Below are positions 59,234-64,000 of a stretch of 64,000 nucleotides of DNA, piece after piece. A program made the position numbers and the translations under genes. The notes under the pieces are model-generated. The model was given only the letters and a program-made list of their open reading frames with translations, was not told where the DNA came from and did no database searches. The stretch is from Eumeta japonica (taxonomy: Eukaryota > Arthropoda > Insecta > Lepidoptera > Psychidae), in the NCBI GenBank assembly GCA_005406025.1, contig BGZK01000146.1, positions 186,001 to 250,000 of the forward strand, written 5' to 3'. Each line of letters opens with the position of its first letter. Within the stretch, counting starts at the first letter, position 1.

Positions 59234-59873
59234 AGCTAGTATCGTCGACAACAAAAGTGACGTCACGATTTCACAATCCGGCGCAACCTCGATCTTTGAC
59301 AAAGTTGAACATACTAACAACAAGCAGCACTCTATTCGTGTATACAAAATGCAATACCTTGGTCAATATTGATCGATAACAGGAGTTGCCTCGCCGTACA
59401 AATATATGACGTAACGCGAGTACACAAAGTTGTCAAGTAACGGACACAGGAAAATCGTTTTATGACACGCCATTCCGAGAAATTGCTCAAGAACTAAACT
59501 GTAAATAGTGAAGTCATTCAAAATAATTTTTGGAAAAATCCAGTTTGGGCAATTCGGTGGGCAATCTATTTTAAAGACTTAAAGTTAAGAAATTTGCGAA
59601 CGATAAATAATGAGTCTTTCATTATGAATTTGTAACACATGTGAGTTTAAGAGAGATTTTATAAAACAATTTTAACCCATCTCCTCTCGATGTACGGCGG
59701 TATCTATCACTATACACTTCGCCCACACGATCGCGTTACCGATAGCGACACGATGACTCGATCCCTGCGAGCTGAAGCCACAAACACAATAGTAGAAACA
59801 TTATAGACATTTATGATAGTGCTGGATGTGGAGTCATATTCGAACTCATTTTACTAAACTCCATGTACTTACA

Positions 59874-59991
59874 TTAGAATAAAGACGAGAAGTTCACGGG
59901 CGTGACCTTCATGCAATAGTACAGTCCGAACATAATGAATGTTATGAACACGAAAGGTAGTGAACTCTGATTTCGGTGCACGAATAACAAT
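59874..59991 (-). CDS. candidate last exon of an unidentified membrane protein
   Basis: On the minus strand a good acceptor (tttatctatatacag) is followed by LLFVHRNQSSLPFVFITFIM, then FGLYYCMKVTPVNFSSLF and a TAA at 59876-59874. It holds one hydrophobic segment and a short C-terminal tail. I do not recognise the family. Upstream exons would lie beyond 60 kb or outside the window; none was seen. The long gene-free DNA at 55-59.8 kb would then be 3' untranslated or intergenic. Confidence 0.35.
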
Positions 59992-61640
59992 CTGTATATA
60001 GATAAATAGGTAAAAACAATACAATTCGGTATGTACTTTTCTTCATCTGTCAACTAATTTTCTTTGTTTACTAGCAATTGAAGAGTTTAGTGTTAACAAT
60101 AAGTTAATAATAAAATTTAAAAAACATTAGAAACACGTAGTTTTTTTTTTCTCACATTCGACGTAGGGCCGAAATCTTTATTTAGAAGTCTCTATTCGTC
60201 ATACTTAACGTTCCTCTCATTTACAATCTCCAATCGCTGTACAATACTCAATAGACTTTTAACCATTTACAATTCATTACAATATTTCATATATACAAAT
60301 TTTTACACATTATTATATCTATGTGGGATTATATATAGTTAAACTTTAATTAGTTGCTTGGAAATTGTTCCGAATATTATGGCAAAGGACAGATAGCAAA
60401 CGACGGAAAGTTTTTTATATAAAAAACAGCGTTTATAAAGAAGTTTTGAATTATTACTTCATTTATAAATTATTTTATAAGCAATGGACAAAATTTATTT
60501 CTTGCACAGCTCGTTATTTGTTGTAATACAAAATATATATAAAAAATAAGCTTGGATATTTATTTCATTTTTTGAATATTTACGTTAAGTAGACACTAAT
60601 AACGTTTTTGTACACATTGGCAACTGACGTATTAGAAAATAATAAAAAAAAAATGATATTGATTATAGAGTATATACACTCTTTAATAAAAAACAATGTG
60701 GTGTCGTGGGACACCAGGTAGGAACGAAATTCCTTCGGCTAATGCAGAATCGGCACAATTTGCAAAAAAAAGGTTTTCTTTATTTTTCTCTTAAATTTTG
60801 CTGATTAGTTTTTATTTAAGTACAGGAAAGTATTTAGGAAATTCAGTATTTTAGGAAATAAAATAAATTACGTAAAATAAAAAAAAATCGTAATTCAAAT
60901 TATCAACTAAAATAACAAAATATGTCTTTATTTTTGTTTGACAACACAAAATTACATAGAAATAGAATAATTTCCCCACTATTATCACTGACAATTGCAT
61001 TCAAGTCACTTGTTAGTTCGCTTGCCATTGTTACTATATTTATTATTGTTTTGACGATTTGAAATTATATGAAAATAAACGTGACTACTCACGAGTAAAA
61101 TGTATCTATAATGTGAATATTAGCCACGTGCTTGTCCATGAATTCATGAGTATATACTATGCATTGGCGGAGTGGAATGGTAATAGAGAGAGAAGGGATA
61201 AGAGAACGAAAAGAAAGAGGGGGAAAGAGAAAGGTATAATACACTACACGCTTGTGTATACGACTGTCGCGCCTGCGCATGTCTCATTTAACGGTTTTAT
61301 TCCACGGACTTTTTCTTACGGTTTTACTATCACATTTTTTTTCAGTTCGGTCGCGCAGCAAAATCCCTATCTCCTCCAAGCCCGCTGTAAGGAACTTCGT
61401 TGCAAAAAACTTAATACGCTTGAACTTATAATTTAATAACTTATGGTCGAATTTCGACCACTGGGAGACCGCTATTGATAATAAATTAGTAACGTAACTT
61501 TGATACATTGTACACGCGCACACAAAGCTAGAGTTTGCAACTACTTTACATATATGATGGTACTGTTGCGAACTACGCTCACGAGGTAAACAATTAAAAG
61601 TACAAAATAATTTCTTCAAAAAAAATGTACAAATATAGTA
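59992..61640. other. AT-rich sequence, nothing recognised
   Basis: No supported feature. A 125-codon plus-strand frame at 61,059-61,436 lacks splice context and family wording. Confidence 0.3.
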
Positions 61641-62900
61641 TATTAGAAGTTCGGGGAAAAGTTTTTTCGTATTTTATATACTAATTCAAGAACATTTTTC
61701 ATCATATTTTATATACATTTAATTATAATAAATAAATGGAAATGTGACTTGTCACTTTTCGGTAGCGAAATAATCCCAGTGCTGTAGAAATTTTGGGACT
61801 TCTGATCAAAAAATCTGTGATACGTTGTTTTGACAGTCCTCTCTTGTGCTAACCCTACATAAAGAATTGTGAAGAGACGAAAGAGGTGAAAATCTGAGGG
61901 GCCAATGTCAAGGCTATATGGTGGATGCATTAACAATTCCCAAACAAACTCTCTCAATATTTGGCGAGTGGTTAAAGATGAGTATGATCTGGCGTTATCG
62001 TGGTGAAAAACCACACCACTTTCTATTATCAATTCCAGCCATATTTTCTCTACTTTTTGATCGAGTTTCATCAGCTGTTGGCAGAAGAGATCCGAATTGA
62101 TGGTTTTGGACAGCGGTAAAAGCTCATAGTGAATAATGTCCTTCCGACCCCGCTATACACATAGCATCAACTTATTGCGAGTTAATCTCGGTTTCGCTAT
62201 AGTCTGTAGAACCTCCTTATTTTGTGATCATGATCTTTTTCGCATGTTTTTGTCGTAGGTAATCCATTTTTCGTCATCAGTGGTTAATCTTTTCAAAAAC
62301 AGTTCGGTTTCTTGACGTTTCAATAGAGAATCGCAAATGAGTACATAATTCATTAAATTTATTTCGGTGAGCTCGTGTGAGACCTAAGTAAACAGCTCTT
62401 TTGTATATCCAGCTTTTTTGTGGTCAGTCCCCAGCTTTTCAGCTATGTTGTAAGAACTAATATGCCGATCTTGCTCTATTTTTTCCAAGATGGTATCGAC
62501 TTTATCCGTAACAGGTTGACCAGAGCGAGGTTCATCTTTGATATCAATATTACTGGCCTAAAAACGCTTGAACTAGTTTTGTGCTATTCTTGCCGACACT
62601 GCATTAGATTCATAAACGTCACAATTTTTTTTTTGTGGTTTAAGGAGCATTTTTCTGTTTTTTATCATAAAAATTTCATAAAGTATCGAATTTTTATGTT
62701 AGATTCATTCATTTTGATAGGCAGAAAAACAATAGAAAAATGGCGAGACACTGTTTTTACTTTTTATTTTCTTTTTTTACATTATTATTTAATAATATGA
62801 AAACTAGCCAGATACAAACAGCACAACCAAAGAGATTTTACTGCAACTTTTTACTTATTACTATTAGAAAATTAGAAAAACTTTTTCCCATACCTAATGT
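61641..62900 (-). mobile_element. near-full-length degenerate mariner (second family)
   Basis: About 1.26 kb with end sequences 'tattagaagttcggggaaaa' on the left and, complemented, 'acattaggtatgggaaaaag' on the right, forming imperfect terminal inverted repeats. It shares its right-hand half with the deleted copy at 7,683-8,252. The size is typical of mariner. Confidence 0.75.
61709..62071 (-). pseudogene. mariner transposase catalytic part, degraded
   Basis: The frame has KVEKIWLELIIESGVVFHHD, NARSYSSLTTRQILREFVWE, LLMHPPYSLDIGPSDFHLFR and FFDQKSQNFYSTGI. These are the second and third aspartate blocks of a DD34D mariner transposase (HHDNARPH, SPDLAPSDYHLFR), here with P-to-S/L and other substitutions. 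The N-terminal half lies at higher coordinates in broken frames (for example around 62,250-62,600). Not functional. Confidence 0.8.
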
Positions 62901-63530
62901 ATTATCCTATAAATAAAGTTATCAAACAAACAAACAAGTTCCTCTTCCGCCTTCCAACCTCACCCCATCGTCCATCTACCAGTATATATATTTTATTAGT
63001 TAGAATATTCCAGAGTTCAACATATCTTGTTTGTTTATGTTAGATTTGACATGTTAACATTCGAAGAACATTCGAGACCACCAGTCGAGGGATTTTGATA
63101 CATATTTATCGCAGTTCGAGTGTTGACGAATGAGTTTTATTTCTAGAATCACTGCGTTCACAAGCAAGAGCTATCAACTATAAGTGTTAAAACCATACCG
63201 TAGTATGTACGTATGTACGTAGTATATAGTACCTTCTACTTTTCTGCGTGTTTACTTTTCACCCAGTCTTAATAAGGGATATGCGATTATTTTTTTATAT
63301 TTTTATAATATACCTCCTATCGCTATATTTTGGTAAAAAAATATTCAGTACGAAAATATTAAAATACAATAAGAAAAAAAAAATTGAAAATATCAAAGAG
63401 ATTTTGGAATAATAAAATTTCGCCATTTGCCGCGCTTCTTGGCGTGATGGCGAAATATATGACAACAACTAACCTATAACAAAATAGTTGAGGTATTGTA
63501 TTGTACAGTCGATTTTGTATTTTACGATTA

Positions 63531-63615
63531 TGGAACAAGTCAAAAAACCCACTTATAAATATTGCATTATGCCTATGTGTAAAAATGCAATAACTGATAA
63601 TGTTACATTACAATA
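63531..63615 (+). pseudogene. THAP-like zinc-finger scrap
   Basis: From the ATG at 63,531 the frame reads MEQVKKPTYKYCIMPMCKNA, then ITDNVTLQ and a stop. 'K.CIVP.CKN...K.P...F..VP' is the start of THAP DNA-binding domains often found in insect transposon-derived genes. Only the first two cysteines are present before the stop. Confidence 0.35.
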
Positions 63616-63678
63616 AATTTTACAAAGCCGTAATGCACTTTGTTGACATAGACTTCGACGTCACACACGGCTGCCGCT

Positions 63679-63701
63679 ATTGGTCAGATCATCTGACCAA
63701 T
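63679..63701. repeat. near-perfect palindrome
   Basis: ATTGGTCAGAT and its exact complement are separated by one base. It may mark the end of a small transposon or a paired binding site. Confidence 0.7.
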
Positions 63702-63960
63702 GACGTTGCGTTACAATTACTTTCAACTTCCTATATTTTTTTTTTACTTTTTAATAATTATTTCCTTAACCAAAAATAAATAACATTAAAAATATTAATA
63801 GAGATATAATCCTTGACCATAAAAATTTAACCTTTATCTCCTTCAGGCACATATTCCCTAATCTCGAACCCACGATAGGGTCATTTCGTAGCAGTATTTT
63901 ATGAAGCGATTCGGGACAAATTCTCAAAATAAATCAGTCACCATAGATTTAAAGACCTGA

Positions 63961-64000
63961 TTAAGAGCCTCTTCCACCATCTCCTTTTAAACTGACATTT
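63961..64000. mobile_element. MITE family A copy 2, cut by the window end
   Basis: Begins TTAA and reads 'gagcctcttccaccatctcc', nearly identical to the left end of the element at 38,708. The remainder is outside the window. Confidence 0.6.

Noticed and set aside
61059..61436. 125-codon plus-strand open frame with a basic run
   Set aside because: No recognised family and no splice or promoter context; low-complexity charged run.

Overview
The window is AT-rich nuclear DNA from an insect, most likely a moth or butterfly (Lepidoptera). This is inferred from small GT-AG exons in AT-rich introns, mariner, Tigger/pogo-like and Harbinger-like transposon relics, degenerate non-LTR reverse-transcriptase fragments of a type common in lepidopteran genomes, and many short inverted-repeat (MITE-like) elements. 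Nothing bacterial, and no CRISPR, tRNA or rRNA gene, was seen.

Layout. 1-900 is a CpG-rich island in otherwise AT-rich DNA. 900-6,750 is mostly unrecognised sequence plus retrotransposon debris (a LINE relic at about 4.94-5.8 kb and a retroelement tail at 6.1-6.3 kb). 6,756-16,913 (+) holds nine exons of a single-pass immunoglobulin + TIR receptor resembling the interleukin-1-receptor/SIGIRR class; its first exons (signal peptide and front half of the first Ig domain) were not found. 17.7-25.3 kb is a transposon-rich spacer with a Harbinger-like fragment and a dead Tigger/pogo-like element. 26,152-49,189 (-) holds 23 exons of an ABC transporter of subfamily C (MRP4/ABCC4-like). They read in one uninterrupted frame of 1,297 codons and end in a stop; only about the first 100 residues are missing. 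The two genes converge.

49.2-64 kb is a mosaic of one ABCC-like orphan exon (49,556-49,687), LINE and mariner relics, a 0.5 kb inverted-repeat element, several perfect hairpins or palindromes, and a possible last exon (59,874-59,991, -) of an unidentified membrane protein.

How the genes work. The ABCC protein is expected to be an ATP-driven exporter in a membrane: membrane domain 1, nucleotide-binding domain 1, membrane domain 2, nucleotide-binding domain 2. The Ig-TIR protein is expected to be a cell-surface receptor whose TIR domain faces the cytoplasm. I see no evidence that the two are functionally linked. The most notable item is the Ig-TIR receptor, because insect TIR receptors are normally leucine-rich-repeat Toll proteins. 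All exon joins were inferred by eye from splice consensus, reading frame and family resemblance; no search was run.
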